Positions 35,258 through 45,087 of a stretch of DNA of 64,000 nt are shown here, piece after piece. Position 1 is the first letter of the stretch. The number at the start of each line of letters is the position of its first letter. The translations under genes were made by a program, and so were the position numbers. The DNA is from Gottfriedia endophytica (GTDB lineage Bacteria; Bacillota; Bacilli; Bacillales; Bacillaceae_G). A model generated the notes under the pieces. It made no database searches. It was not told the origin of the DNA and saw nothing but the letters and a program-made list of their open reading frames with translations. The stretch spans positions 62,001 through 126,000 of the forward strand of contig NZ_JAGIYQ010000008.1 of assembly GCF_017814275.1 (NCBI RefSeq). The letters are read 5' to 3'.

Positions 35258-35967
35258 TTTGCCACCTGCTCCTTCAATAAAGCACTCGCTACTTTTAGAT
35301 CGTATGGTGTTGTAATTTTAATATTGAATACTTCACCTTTAACAATCTTAACTTTGTCACCTTTTAATAAACAAATCTTACAAGCATCAGTTAAAATTGC
35401 TTTTTGCTCATCACTTAATTCATTGTAGTGAGTAGTTAGTTTTTTTATGTTAAAGCTTTGAGGCGTTTGACCTTGGTACATTGTATTTCGAACTGGAATG
35501 TCACTAATTGAGTCACCATCATTCGATTGAATAATTGTGTCAACTGCTTCAATTACTGTGTCAACCGCACCATATTTCAGAGCAGCTTCAATATTTTCTT
35601 CAATAATACGATGAGTTAAAAATGGACGAACAGCATCATGTGTAATAACTACATCATCATCATTAATCCCATGGTTTTTTTCAATATAGCGAATACCGCT
35701 CATAATTGATTCGTTACGATCATGCCCGCCTTCAACAACGACTACACGATCTTCTACACCAATGTGTTTTTTTATAATATCTTTCGTATGTTGAATCCAT
35801 TCTTTTGGAGAAACAACAATAATTTTTACAAAGTTTTCATTTAAAAGAAACTTTTCGATTGTATGGATAATAACTGGTCGGTTGTTTAATGTTAAGAATT
35901 GTTTTGGCATGCTCACATTACCCATGCGCGTTCCTTTTCCACCTGCAAGTATTTCTGCATAAATCAT
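35254..35967 (-). CDS. tarI: Ribitol-5-phosphate cytidylyltransferase
   Basis: 237 aa nucleotidyltransferase of the IspD/TarI family that makes CDP-ribitol from CTP and ribitol-5-P. It has the CTP-binding [10 protein letters not shown] near the N-terminus, the MPKQFLTL segment, DAVRPFLT and the C-terminal [13 protein letters not shown]. IspD shares the fold, but the overlap with tarJ decides for TarI. ATG 35967 follows AGGTGAACC. It is the first gene of the minus-strand tar unit. Confidence 0.9.
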   Translation of the reverse strand: MIYAEILAGGKGTRMGNVSMPKQFLTLNNRPVIIHTIEKFLLNENFVKIIVVSPKEWIQHTKDIIKKHIGVEDRVVVVEGGHDRNESIMSGIRYIEKNHGINDDDVVITHDAVRPFLTHRIIEENIEAALKYGAVDTVIEAVDTIIQSNDGDSISDIPVRNTMYQGQTPQSFNIKKLTTHYNELSDEQKAILTDACKICLLKGDKVKIVKGEVFNIKITTPYDLKVASALLKEQVAK

Positions 35968-36444
35968 AAAAGGTTCACCTACTTTTTTTAGTTGTATAAA
36001 GTACGATGCTCAAACGTCTTCTATCTCCACTGTATAATGTTAGAGGTACTCGACATTGCTCGTCAAATTAGAATTTTATATTTTTTCGCCAAGATGGTTA
36101 AATATAGAAGAAATAGAGTATTCTATTTTAAAATCCCCCTACTTTCACACATTCAGCCAATCACAAGATTAGATTATAAAATAAGTTAATAATATCAGAA
36201 GAATCTCCTCTAGTCGACATTTTATCATATTTTTAAAGATAAACTAACTAGGACATTGTATCTAAGAGAAAAAAATTAGCAATTCATGGTACGTTCATTC
36301 TAATTATGTTAAAATAGCACTTGTTTTGTAAAAAAAAGTGAGCCTTGAAAATTAAATTTATTACGATTGATATTTATAGAGTTCAATAGGATTAATGGAA
36401 ATCAATTATTTGTTCTATAAAGTTTTTTACGGGGGTGAATAGGG
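35968..36444. other. Divergent AT-rich region between tarI and GT4 genes
   Basis: No supported gene or repeat. It must contain divergent promoters; I found no -35/-10 pair I trust. A 65-codon open frame here lacks a ribosome site and homology and is not called. Confidence 0.4.
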
Positions 36445-37662
36445 ATGAGTCAAAAAAAACAAAAAGTATTGTTAATGTCTCAGCATTTCTATCCGGAAAT
36501 TGGAAGTGCTGCTAACAGGATGAAAAATATATATTTAGAGCTAAAAGAGAAGCAGTATGATGTGAAGGTACTCACATTACATCCTAGATATCCAAATCCT
36601 GAAATGTATCAAGATGAACGGTTTTGGAATGAAGAGATGATCGATGAAGAAGAAGTTATTCGTATTGATCCTTCTATAAAAAGTCACTCAGGTAGTATTG
36701 TCAAAAGACTAGTACTTTATTTAGAGGTAATGCTACGTTTTATTGCTGAGATTTTTAAATTAAAAAAAGAATATGATGTTATATTTGTGACATCTCCACC
36801 TATTTTTGTAGGAGTAGCAGGATTAATAGCTAAATGGAGACTAAAAACAGATTTAATTTTAGATGTAAGGGATTTATGGCCAGAGTCATTAACAGGAGTA
36901 AAAGTTTTTACAAATCGTTTCATTTTATCGACTGCATATAAAATAGAAAGCTTACTTTATCGTAAAGCAACGAGAATTATTGTAAATAGTCGTAGTTTCA
37001 TCAATTATATGACTTCAAAAGGTGTACCTCAGGAGAAAATTAGCTTCATGCCAAATTCATTAACGGAAGAAGAGCTATCTCACAATTCATTTATTGATGA
37101 AAAAGAAAATACGATTGAAGTTATCTATACAGGAAATTTAGGTCTTGCTCAAGACATTCAAAAGTTGATTCAAGTTGCAGTAGCTTTAAAAGAAGAAAAA
37201 GCAATTCGATTTACAATTGTAGGCTATGGTCATCATGTAAAAGAATTACAAAATGTAATTGAAGAAAAAGAATTACACCATGTCACATTACATTCTGCTA
37301 AATCTAGAAAAGAGACAATGGATCTCGTAGCAAAGTCAGACATTGCGTATGTAAGTCTTGTTGATCAAGAAGTATTTAAGACGGTACTTCCTGGTAAAAT
37401 TATTGATTATATGTGCGTTAAAAAGCCGATCATTGGTGACGTTTTAGGCTATGCAAAAGAGATCATTACAACTGCAAATTGTGGGATTGTCTCTGAAAGA
37501 AATACAGTAGATGAATTAGTGCAAAATATTATGAAGCTAGCAAAGGACAAGCAATTAAGAAAAGAGCTTGGCGAAAATGGCTACAAATATGCTTATGAGC
37601 ACTTAAGATGGAAAACAAATATTAATGTGTTAATAAATGTAATGGAGGATATCCATGAGTAA
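36445..37662 (+). CDS. GT4-family glycosyltransferase (WbuB-like)
   Basis: 405 aa retaining glycosyltransferase of GT-B fold. The N-terminal domain starts VLLMSQHFYPEIGSAANRM with the usual Gly-rich acceptor loop. DLILDVRDLWPESL is typical of WbuB/WcaI-type enzymes. The C-terminal donor domain has YTGNLGLAQDIQKLI and PGKIIDYMCVKKPII. It likely adds an N-acetylated amino sugar to a lipid-linked polymer at the inner membrane face; donor and acceptor are not known. GGGGGTG precedes ATG. Its end overlaps the next gene by eight bases. Confidence 0.83.
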   Translation: MSQKKQKVLLMSQHFYPEIGSAANRMKNIYLELKEKQYDVKVLTLHPRYPNPEMYQDERFWNEEMIDEEEVIRIDPSIKSHSGSIVKRLVLYLEVMLRFIAEIFKLKKEYDVIFVTSPPIFVGVAGLIAKWRLKTDLILDVRDLWPESLTGVKVFTNRFILSTAYKIESLLYRKATRIIVNSRSFINYMTSKGVPQEKISFMPNSLTEEELSHNSFIDEKENTIEVIYTGNLGLAQDIQKLIQVAVALKEEKAIRFTIVGYGHHVKELQNVIEEKELHHVTLHSAKSRKETMDLVAKSDIAYVSLVDQEVFKTVLPGKIIDYMCVKKPIIGDVLGYAKEIITTANCGIVSERNTVDELVQNIMKLAKDKQLRKELGENGYKYAYEHLRWKTNINVLINVMEDIHE

Positions 37663-38983
37663 GAAAGTTTGTGCTTTTGTTTTTAACCACTTTACCAATG
37701 ATGCACGTGTACTAAGGGAGAATTCAGCATTAGTTGAAGCAGGGTATGAAGTAGATTTAATTGCACTTCATGATTTTGAAAATCCTGATCTGCCAAAACG
37801 TGAAATGCGTGAGGAAGGGTTTCAAGTCATTCGCGTAAATAGTAAATTACCTGGCTTGCTGCATTTTCCTTTTACATTGTGCGATAACATAATGAAATAT
37901 GTTAAGTTAAATATCTTTACAAAATTAATTGCTTTATTACTTGTGATTGCAAGTGTATTTTATATTTCACCTTGGATGATTCTAGTTGCAGCGTTAATCT
38001 TCATATTAGGAAATCGATATGTACGAATTGCTTCAAATAGAGGGTATAGCATACTAGAGATGATGTATTATGGTTTAAGGAAAAACTATGATGTATACCA
38101 TAGCAATGATTTAAACACTCTTCCACAAGGTGTTGTTTGTGCAAAACTTTTTAAGCGTAGTAAGTTAATCTATGATTCTCATGAAGTTCAATCTAGCCGA
38201 TCAGGTTATGAGAATCCGATCTTCGGAAAAATTGAGAAATTTCTTATTAAGTATATTGATATTATGATTCATGAAAATAATACGCGAGCAAAATACACGC
38301 AAGAATTATACGATATCCCTTATCCAGAGGTTATTCACAATTATCCTTTTGTTTCTAGACCAGAGGAAAGCGCAGCAATTAACCTACACAAAGAATTAGG
38401 AATTGATGAAAGCGAACCAATTCTTCTTTATCAAGGTGGCATCCAAAAGGGCCGAGGATTAGAATTAATCGTAAAAGCTACGCCACTTTTTAAACGTGGA
38501 AAAGTTGTTTTTATTGGTGATGGAAAAATTAAACCCGATCTTCTTAAACTTGTTGATGAATTGAAATTAGAAGACAAAGTGAAATTTATTTCGAAAGTAC
38601 CAGTTGATGAATTATTGAACTATACTCGCAATGCTTATTTAGGATTTCAAGTTTTAAATAACATTAACTTCAATCACTACTCAGCTTCATCAAATAAGTT
38701 ATTTGAATATATGATGAGTGGTGTCCCAGCTGTTGCTTGTAGCTTCCCTGAAATCCAAAAGGTAGTTGAAGGAGAGTATACTGGGGTTTGTGTAGATTCC
38801 CATGAGGTTACATCAATAGCAGATGGTGTCAATTATTTATTAGATCATCCCGAAACTCGAGAAGAAATGAGCAGAAACTGCTTGAAAGCTCGTGATAAGT
38901 ATAATTGGAATGAAGAAAAGAAAATTTTTATAAAAATTTATGAAAAAGTGCTTTACGGCAAAGACAAAGCTGTAGCACAATAA
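37655..38983 (+). CDS. GT4-family glycosyltransferase with membrane insert
   Basis: 442 aa GT-B enzyme. Unusually, two hydrophobic segments (about residues 85-125, FTKLIALLLVIASVFYIS and MILVAALIFILG) lie inside the N-terminal domain and should anchor it in the membrane. YDVYHSNDLNTLPQG and LIYDSHE are followed by the donor domain with LYQGGIQKGRGLELIV and NKLFEYMMSGVPAVA. Translation is coupled to the preceding GT4 gene by an eight-base overlap; GGAGG lies within that gene. Specificity unknown. Confidence 0.82.
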   Translation: MSKKVCAFVFNHFTNDARVLRENSALVEAGYEVDLIALHDFENPDLPKREMREEGFQVIRVNSKLPGLLHFPFTLCDNIMKYVKLNIFTKLIALLLVIASVFYISPWMILVAALIFILGNRYVRIASNRGYSILEMMYYGLRKNYDVYHSNDLNTLPQGVVCAKLFKRSKLIYDSHEVQSSRSGYENPIFGKIEKFLIKYIDIMIHENNTRAKYTQELYDIPYPEVIHNYPFVSRPEESAAINLHKELGIDESEPILLYQGGIQKGRGLELIVKATPLFKRGKVVFIGDGKIKPDLLKLVDELKLEDKVKFISKVPVDELLNYTRNAYLGFQVLNNINFNHYSASSNKLFEYMMSGVPAVACSFPEIQKVVEGEYTGVCVDSHEVTSIADGVNYLLDHPETREEMSRNCLKARDKYNWNEEKKIFIKIYEKVLYGKDKAVAQ

Positions 38984-39360
38984 ATTTCAGGACATATGAT
39001 TAGTTTAAGGTAAAAAGTAAGGGAATATTCCACTGCTTTTTACCTTTCTCTGCATATAGGAAAAAAGTCAGTTTAATGGTTATTTTACTGATAAATTTTC
39101 ATAAGTAGATTTGTAGCAAACTCTAAAATTCGTAGATTTCTGTTGAAAAGTAAAAATGACTCAATTACAATGAAGAATGGTATTGACTTTGTAAGGATGT
39201 CTCTATTAATTGGATATAATATAGTAGATAAACTACATTTCAAGCCAAATAGATAACTAATTTTTATTTTTCTTTATTCGATTTACATGAAGTATTTAGT
39301 TCTCTACTTAGTTCATAATAGAAGGAACTAAGTAATTATGTTGAAAGAGGTAGTTTATAA
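38984..39360. other. Intergenic region before UDP-ManNAc dehydrogenase
   Basis: No gene seen. A TATAAT hexamer at 39215 is the best -10 candidate; TTGACT at 39183 is too far (26 bases) to be its -35. A separate promoter for the downstream dehydrogenase-tagGH unit is likely but not resolved. Confidence 0.4.
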
Positions 39361-40644
39361 ATGAAAATCGTAACAATGGGTTTAGGCTATATTGGACTTC
39401 CTACATCTGCTATGTTTGCAAAATATGGTGCACACGTTGTTGGTGTGGATCTTCAACAAAACGTTATTGATAAATTAAATCATGGAGAAATTCATATTGA
39501 AGAGCCTGGTCTAGGTGAAGTTGTAAAGGAAGTAGTAGAGAGCGGAAACTTTAGAGCTTCATTAACACCGGAAGAAGCAGATGTATTTATTATTGCAGTG
39601 CCAACTCCAAATCTTAATGATGTACATTTGTCTTGCGATTTATCTTATGTACTAAGTGCAACTAAATCAGTTATTCCATTTCTTAAAAAGGGTAATGTGT
39701 TAATTGTAGAATCAACAATTGCTCCAAGAAGTATGGATGACTTTGTCAAACCACTTGTTGAAGAGGCTGGTTTTGTAGTTGGTGAAGATATTTTCTTAGT
39801 GCATTGTCCAGAGCGTGTATTACCTGGACAAATCATGAACGAACTGATTTACAATAATCGCATTGTTGGTGGAATTACAACTGCTTGTGCAAATGCAGGA
39901 GCAGAAGTGTATAGTTTATTTGTAAAAGGTGAAATTGTTAAAACGGATGCAAAGACTGCTGAAATGTCTAAGTTAATGGAAAATACGTTCCGTGATGTTA
40001 ATATTGCACTTGCAAATGAATTAACAAAAGTATGTAATTCATTAGATATTAATGTGTTAGATGTTATTAATATGGCAAATAAACATCCACGTGTAAATAT
40101 TCACTCGCCTGGTCCTGGAGTAGGAGGTCATTGTCTAGCGGTAGACCCTTATTTCATCGTTGCAAAGGCACCAGGGCTAGCAAGTATCATAAAACTTTCT
40201 CGTGATACTAACGTATCGATGCCATCTTATGTTGTTGAAAATGTAAAAAAATTAACAAAAGGATATACGAATCCAAAAATTGCTGCATTTGGCGTTACTT
40301 ATAAAGGAAATGTAGATGATATGCGTGAAAGTCCTTCAATGGAAGTAATTAAACTTTTAAAAGAAGAAGGACTAACTGTTTCAATACATGATCCACATGT
40401 AGTGAGTGATCGAATTGAATTAGTTTCTGCTGAGGAAGCAGTAAAAGATGCACATCTAATTGTTATTTTAACTGACCATGACGAATTTAAACATGCAGAT
40501 TACAATACTTTAGCAGATTTGATGGAGCAGCCTGTTCTGTTTGATACACGTAATTGTGTTAAACAAATAGGAGATTCAAAAATGCAAGTAGTGAATTTTG
40601 GAAACTTATATTTAGCTGTTAACGGAGACGAGGATTCAAAATGA
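39361..40644 (+). CDS. wecC: UDP-N-acetyl-D-mannosamine dehydrogenase
   Basis: NAD-dependent UDP-sugar dehydrogenase of 427 aa, converting UDP-ManNAc to UDP-ManNAcA in two oxidation steps. N-terminal Rossmann MGLGYIGLPTSAMFA, then VESTIAPRSM, the segment HCPERVLPG, and the active-site motif GPGVGGHCLAVDP with the catalytic Cys (about residue 258). The LPG after HCPER and GHCLAVDP favour the WecC/ManNAc class over UDP-glucose dehydrogenase. Substrate is supplied by mnaA. The stop overlaps the tagG start (ATGA). Confidence 0.87.
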   Translation: MKIVTMGLGYIGLPTSAMFAKYGAHVVGVDLQQNVIDKLNHGEIHIEEPGLGEVVKEVVESGNFRASLTPEEADVFIIAVPTPNLNDVHLSCDLSYVLSATKSVIPFLKKGNVLIVESTIAPRSMDDFVKPLVEEAGFVVGEDIFLVHCPERVLPGQIMNELIYNNRIVGGITTACANAGAEVYSLFVKGEIVKTDAKTAEMSKLMENTFRDVNIALANELTKVCNSLDINVLDVINMANKHPRVNIHSPGPGVGGHCLAVDPYFIVAKAPGLASIIKLSRDTNVSMPSYVVENVKKLTKGYTNPKIAAFGVTYKGNVDDMRESPSMEVIKLLKEEGLTVSIHDPHVVSDRIELVSAEEAVKDAHLIVILTDHDEFKHADYNTLADLMEQPVLFDTRNCVKQIGDSKMQVVNFGNLYLAVNGDEDSK

Positions 40645-41441
40645 GAGCAATGACAACTGTAATAAAAGAACAATTTAAAAACTTGTATCTAATTGGACGA
40701 TTATCAGCATATGAAACAAAGAAAGAATACGCTGATAGTCAATTAGGTATGGTTTGGGTATTTTTAAACCCACTTCTTCAAATTGCTGTTTATTGGTTCG
40801 TATTCGGTGCAGGAATTCGTAAAGGACATGCTGTTAATGGAATTCCATTCTTAACTTGGATGCTTTGTGGTTTGATTCCTTGGTTCTATATTAGTGCCGC
40901 TATTCTTCAAGGTTCAAACTCAATATACGCTCGTTTAGGGACTGTATCAAAAATGAACTTTCCATTAAGTATCATTCCAACGTATGTTGTTATGTCCCGT
41001 TTCTATACGCATTTATTCTTAATGGTTGTCTTATTTATCGAAGTGATTTTGACAAGAGGAATTTCTTATATTTCGTTCTGGGGATTGGCATATTTTGCAA
41101 TAGCAAATACGATTTTGTTAATTGCACTTTCGTTTTTAACTTCTACATTGTCGACAATGTTAAGAGATATTCATTTGCTCATTCAATCAATAACGAGAAT
41201 GCTGTTATATTTAACACCAATTCTATGGGCACCACATTCTAACTCACTAGCAGAGAAGCTGATGAAGATAAATCCGTTTTATTATATCGTTGAAGGGTAT
41301 CGGAAAGTGTTATTATATAATGAACCTTCATATATTCTCTCCAAATATTCACTCTATTTTTGGGGCGTTGTAATCGTGTTATTTATTGTTGGAGCAGCTG
41401 CTCATGTGAAATTTAGAAGGCAGTTTGTAGACTACTTATAA
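40641..41441 (+). CDS. tagG: Teichoic acid ABC exporter permease
   Basis: ABC-2-type permease of 266 aa with six helices. The amphipathic N-terminus (AYETKKEYADSQLGMVWVFLNPLLQ) and the central WMLCGLIPWFYISAAI are typical of TagG/Wzm. It flips lipid-linked polymer from the inner to the outer membrane face with TagH. Start ATG 40641 overlaps the dehydrogenase stop; GAGACGAGGA lies just upstream. The overlap ties ManNAcA synthesis to polymer export. Confidence 0.9.
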   Translation: MRAMTTVIKEQFKNLYLIGRLSAYETKKEYADSQLGMVWVFLNPLLQIAVYWFVFGAGIRKGHAVNGIPFLTWMLCGLIPWFYISAAILQGSNSIYARLGTVSKMNFPLSIIPTYVVMSRFYTHLFLMVVLFIEVILTRGISYISFWGLAYFAIANTILLIALSFLTSTLSTMLRDIHLLIQSITRMLLYLTPILWAPHSNSLAEKLMKINPFYYIVEGYRKVLLYNEPSYILSKYSLYFWGVVIVLFIVGAAAHVKFRRQFVDYL

Positions 41442-41457
41442 AAGGTGAATGTACAAT

Positions 41458-42243
41458 ATGGAATATAAAGTAAAATTTACGAACGTAACGAAAAAATTTA
41501 AAATGTACAATAAACCAACTGATCGAATTAAAGACTTATTCTTTGGCGGTAAGTCAGGTGAGTATCATTATGCTTTGCGCAATGTCTCTTTTGAAATTGA
41601 AAAAGGTGAAATCGTTGGGATCATTGGATTAAATGGTTCTGGTAAAAGTACTTTGTCTAATTTAATTTCAGGGGTAACATTGCCAAATGAAGGAGAAACA
41701 GAGGTTAATGGTACTGCAGCACTTATTGCCATAGCAGCTGGTTTAGATATTCGATTAACTGGTTTAGAAAATATTGAGCTAAAAGGCTTAATGATGGGGC
41801 TTACGAAAAAGGAAATTAAAGAAATTATCCCTAAAGTTATTGAATTTGCAGAAATTGGGAAATTTATGAATCAGCCTGTTAAAACATATTCAAGTGGTAT
41901 GAAGTCTCGATTAGGCTTTGCAATTTCCGTAAATATTGACCCAGATATTCTTGTAATTGACGAAGCATTATCTGTAGGGGACCCAACATTTACAAAAAGA
42001 TGTTTAGATAAAATGAATGAATTTAAAGAAGAAGGAAAAACGATTTTCTTTATTAGTCATTCATTAGGACAAGTTAGAGATTTCTGTACAAAAGGTTTGT
42101 GGATTCATTACGGAAAAGTAAAAGAATTTGGTGAGATAAATGATGTAGCAGATCATTACCAAGAATTCTTAACACATTATAATAAATTGACACCTGCTGA
42201 AAGAGAAAAAGATCGTGAATTAGCTCTAACACAAGAAAGTTGA
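41458..42243 (+). CDS. tagH: Teichoic acid ABC exporter ATPase
   Basis: ABC ATPase of 261 aa. Walker A IGLNGSGKSTLSN (about residues 60-70), the signature YSSGMKSRLGF, and Walker B ILVIDEALSVGD typical of polysaccharide exporters. B. subtilis TagH has a long C-terminal extension (about 527 aa); this protein ends after the nucleotide domain and a short tail, like S. aureus TarH. ATG 41458 is chosen over ATG 41449, since AAAGGTG touches the earlier one. It is followed by a terminator. Confidence 0.9.
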   Translation: MEYKVKFTNVTKKFKMYNKPTDRIKDLFFGGKSGEYHYALRNVSFEIEKGEIVGIIGLNGSGKSTLSNLISGVTLPNEGETEVNGTAALIAIAAGLDIRLTGLENIELKGLMMGLTKKEIKEIIPKVIEFAEIGKFMNQPVKTYSSGMKSRLGFAISVNIDPDILVIDEALSVGDPTFTKRCLDKMNEFKEEGKTIFFISHSLGQVRDFCTKGLWIHYGKVKEFGEINDVADHYQEFLTHYNKLTPAEREKDRELALTQES

Positions 42244-42253
42244 AATAAATGAT

Positions 42254-42289
42254 AAAAAGCTGATAATTTAACGATTATCAGCTTTTTTC
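42254..42289 (+). terminator. Terminator after tagH
   Basis: AAAAAGCTGATAAT / ATTATCAGCTTTTTT hairpin. Confidence 0.92.
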
Positions 42290-42290
42290 T

Positions 42291-42504
42291 TGGTTTTTAA
42301 GTATGTGTAAGATTGGAACGTAGGGATGCTCGCTTTCCTAGGGGCGTGAGCTGAGCCTCCTCGTCGCATATGCTCCTGCGGGGTCTCAGCCTTCCCGCAT
42401 CTCCCACAGGAGTCGAGCAACCTTCCGTTCCAATCAACTTCTGTTTTTTAAATTACAAAACCTAAAAACAACAATCTTAATGTATACGAAAACAGTTTTT
42501 ATTT
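42291..42504 (-). repeat. GC-core repeat, full copy (reverse)
   Basis: Core in reverse orientation (GCTCGCTTTCCTAGGGGCG, GAGCTGAGCCTCCTCGTCGC, CTCCCACAGGAGTCGAGC). The left AT-rich arm is shortened. The right end reads AAACAACAATCTTAATGTAT, resembling a right arm of the opposite orientation, so this copy may be rearranged. Confidence 0.8.
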
Positions 42505-42591
42505 TTTTACAAAAAGTAAAGAAAGCTACATTCAAGTGCTATAATTAACCAGATAATTTAATAGAAATAAAAAAAACTATAGGAGTTTACA

Positions 42592-43095
42592 ATGTCCAAA
42601 TTAAAAGTATTTTTTCTTTATTATGCTCCAGTTCTGTTTATAGCAGGACTTATTTTTTATTCTTCTTCTCAACCATATGGGAAACAGGATATTCGTCCAG
42701 AATTAAGCCATTTATCGTTCTTAGCTGGGATAGTTAAACATTTTAATTTTGTTCATTTTACATATGCTAAAGAAGTTGTAAGTATTGATGCCCTTGGCGT
42801 ACCAGGGTTTACAGAATTTTTTATTCGAAAGTTATCGCATTTTACAATCTATCTTTTACTATGCTTTTTTACAACTAGATTAATTAACTTCTATAAACCA
42901 TCGATTAAATATCTTGGATTTGTATTTTCTGTGGTATATGCATCTTCGGATGAATTTCATCAAATGTTTACAGCAGATCGAACACCTCTTGTTCAAGATG
43001 TTATTCTTGATTCAATTGGAGCGCTAGTTGGGTTTGTATTATTTAATATGCTGTGGAAAAAAGTTAAGAAGCAAAAGAAAAGTGTGAATAAGTAA
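42592..43095 (+). CDS. VanZ-family membrane protein
   Basis: 167 aa membrane protein with four or five helices. VanZ landmarks: the first helix followed by IFYSSSQPYG, RKLSHFTIYLLLCFF, and DEFHQMFTADRTPLVQDVILDSIGALVG. VanZ-like proteins affect teicoplanin or lipoglycopeptide susceptibility in some species; a general envelope role is more likely here. AGGAG precedes ATG. Single gene with a terminator-like hairpin about 105 bases downstream. Confidence 0.88.
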   Translation: MSKLKVFFLYYAPVLFIAGLIFYSSSQPYGKQDIRPELSHLSFLAGIVKHFNFVHFTYAKEVVSIDALGVPGFTEFFIRKLSHFTIYLLLCFFTTRLINFYKPSIKYLGFVFSVVYASSDEFHQMFTADRTPLVQDVILDSIGALVGFVLFNMLWKKVKKQKKSVNK

Positions 43096-43199
43096 GACCA
43101 TTTTTAACGTGTTCTAAGATTATTCACAGGTTTAATCAAACATCCTACATCAAAAATGAAAAATGACATTTTTTGTGTGGATAAATTAGTGTATAAAAC

Positions 43200-43240
43200 A
43201 AAGGTTATCCATATAAATTATTAAATGTGGATAACCTTTT
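43200..43240 (+). terminator. Terminator after vanZ
   Basis: AAAGGTTATCCA / TGGATAACCTTT stem with an AT-rich loop. Confidence 0.7.
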
Positions 43241-43387
43241 AATATTATTTCTACTTATTAACGTTGGATCTATCCTCGTTTTTGAATGAAAGAAAAATTA
43301 TTAGAAATTAGTCACTATGAGTGAGAAGGGGAAAGAGCATATCTATACATGAACAAGACCTCTCTTCAGGATTAATATCCTTTATTT

Positions 43388-43726
43388 CTAATGCACGTAA
43401 TCCTTCTTGAATAATCCTATTAATAAAATTATCAAACCATTGATAAAAGTTACTAACCCAAAAAGAACCCCAGCAGCTCCACCGCCAATTCCACCATATA
43501 TAAAAAGAGTAGTGAATAACACAATTGGTGCACACAAAAACATTACTGTATTTCCAGATATAATTAACATTTTTTTTGGTTCTTTTTGTGATATTAAAGA
43601 AACAATTATATTAATAATACAAATTACAATAAATATAATATAGAATGACAATTTTTTATCCCCCTTTAGAAATTTTGGCTTTAAGCATTTCTTCAGAATC
43701 TTGAATACTTTTTCCATTTCTACCAA
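43388..43726 (-). CDS. Hypothetical membrane protein, 112 aa
   Basis: Charged N-terminus (about 25 residues, Lys-rich), then three hydrophobic segments (LSFYIIFIVICIINIIVSLI, NTVMFLCAPIVLFTTLFI, and a Gly-rich GGIGGGAAGVLFGLV... segment) and a short basic tail. The start is TTG 43726 with AAAGGA eight bases upstream, or ATG 43717; a stronger AAGGAGGT at 43748-43755 is too far. No family recognised. Confidence 0.6.
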   Translation of the reverse strand: MVEMEKVFKILKKCLKPKFLKGDKKLSFYIIFIVICIINIIVSLISQKEPKKMLIISGNTVMFLCAPIVLFTTLFIYGGIGGGAAGVLFGLVTFINGLIILLIGLFKKDYVH

Positions 43727-44026
43727 ATTCCAAATCCTTTATATCAAACCTCCTTTTGTATAAGCCGGTTAAGTTGAAAAAAGCAAACAGTTGTTTGAAG
43801 ATTTCGAATAAAATAATTTTAATTATAAAGGTTTAAAAAGTATTTACAATACCAACTATTTTTTAAAAGAAAAGTAAACTAATTTTTTTTGAATTGTATA
43901 AGCTAGAAGGTAGGAGAATCATTTTGATTAAAGTGATTAACGAGAATCGTATGTCAGCTTATTAATCCAAAATTAAAAGTATTAGTAACGGGTGTTGAAA
44001 TAACTGCTGGTTTTAGGAGGATTAGA
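43727..44026. other. AT-rich gap before chaA
   Basis: Nothing identified except an isolated minus-strand Shine-Dalgarno-like AAGGAGGT (43748-43755), not correctly spaced for any long frame. Confidence 0.35.
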
Positions 44027-45085
44027 ATGGTTAACCGTATATTTTTTATTTTAACTATAATAGGGGTGCCAATTTCGGTCATAGGAAGTTATTTGCATTG
44101 GAATGAGGTAGTCTTATTTATCATATATTGTATTACAATTATTGCGCTTGCAGGAATAATTGGACGGGCAACTGAAAGTTTAGCGATTCTTGCTGGTCCC
44201 CGTATTGGAGGATTATTAAACGCAACATTTGGGAATGCAGTTGAACTCATTATTTCATTGTTTGCTTTACAGGCAGGGCTAGTCGAAGTAGTATTGGCAT
44301 CATTAACGGGATCTGTAATTGGAAACTTATTGCTTGTAGGTGGCCTGTCATTTTTTACTGGAGGGTTAAAATATAAGCGCCAAAACTTTAATGTGTATGA
44401 TGCTAGACATAATTCTGGTTTATTAATTTTTGCGATTGTATTGGCTTTTGTTATACCAGAAATTTTTTCAATGGATATGAATCTAGATAGGACGATGACA
44501 TTAAGTATTGGGGTTTCGATCATTTTAATGATTCTTTATTTAGCTGCACTCTTCTTTAAATTAGTGACCCATCGTGGTGTATATGCGAAGGAACAGGAAA
44601 AAAAAGAGGAAGAGCATGAAGAAGCTGAATGGTCAAAAGGAAAAGCAACTCTTATTTTGCTCCTAGCAACTGTTGCAGTCGCTTATATCTCAGAACATCT
44701 AGTACATACATTTGAAACGGTTGGTCAGAAATTTGGATGGTCAGACTTATTTATCGGAATTATTGTGGTAGCTATTGTTGGAAATGCAGCAGAACATGCG
44801 TCAGCAGTGGTTATGGCATATAAAAACAAAATTGGAGTTTCGGTTGAAATTGCAATAGGTTCATCCTTACAGGTGGCGATGTTTGTTTCTCCTTTACTTG
44901 TTATTTCATCGTTGTTTATGAATTATCAAATGCCATTAGTCTTTTCATTCCCAGAACTAATCGCAATGATCACATCTGTATTTTTAACTGTATCGATTAC
45001 AGGAGATGGAGATACGAACTGGTTTGAAGGTTTAACACTTTTATGCGCGTATTTTATAATGGCAATTGGTTTTTATTTATTGTAA
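44027..45085 (+). CDS. chaA: Calcium/proton antiporter ChaA (YfkE)
   Basis: CAX-family cation/proton exchanger of 352 aa with eleven predicted helices in two halves. The two alpha repeats are ATFGNAVELIISLFAL (about residues 65-80) and IVGNAAEHASAVVMA (about 250), each with the metal-binding Glu. A charged loop (EKKEEEHEEAEW, about 190-200) separates the halves. This matches YfkE of B. subtilis. TAGGAGG precedes ATG. In B. subtilis yfkE lies next to yfkD, as here. Confidence 0.9.
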   Translation: MVNRIFFILTIIGVPISVIGSYLHWNEVVLFIIYCITIIALAGIIGRATESLAILAGPRIGGLLNATFGNAVELIISLFALQAGLVEVVLASLTGSVIGNLLLVGGLSFFTGGLKYKRQNFNVYDARHNSGLLIFAIVLAFVIPEIFSMDMNLDRTMTLSIGVSIILMILYLAALFFKLVTHRGVYAKEQEKKEEEHEEAEWSKGKATLILLLATVAVAYISEHLVHTFETVGQKFGWSDLFIGIIVVAIVGNAAEHASAVVMAYKNKIGVSVEIAIGSSLQVAMFVSPLLVISSLFMNYQMPLVFSFPELIAMITSVFLTVSITGDGDTNWFEGLTLLCAYFIMAIGFYLL

Positions 45086-45087
45086 GA

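Noticed and set aside
35992-36189. 65-codon plus-strand frame upstream of the GT4 genes
   Set aside because: No ribosome site, no recognisable domain, and AT-rich composition like the surrounding intergenic DNA.
44089-44523. 144-codon minus-strand frame
   Set aside because: Antisense to chaA, including its conserved GNAVE repeat; not supported.
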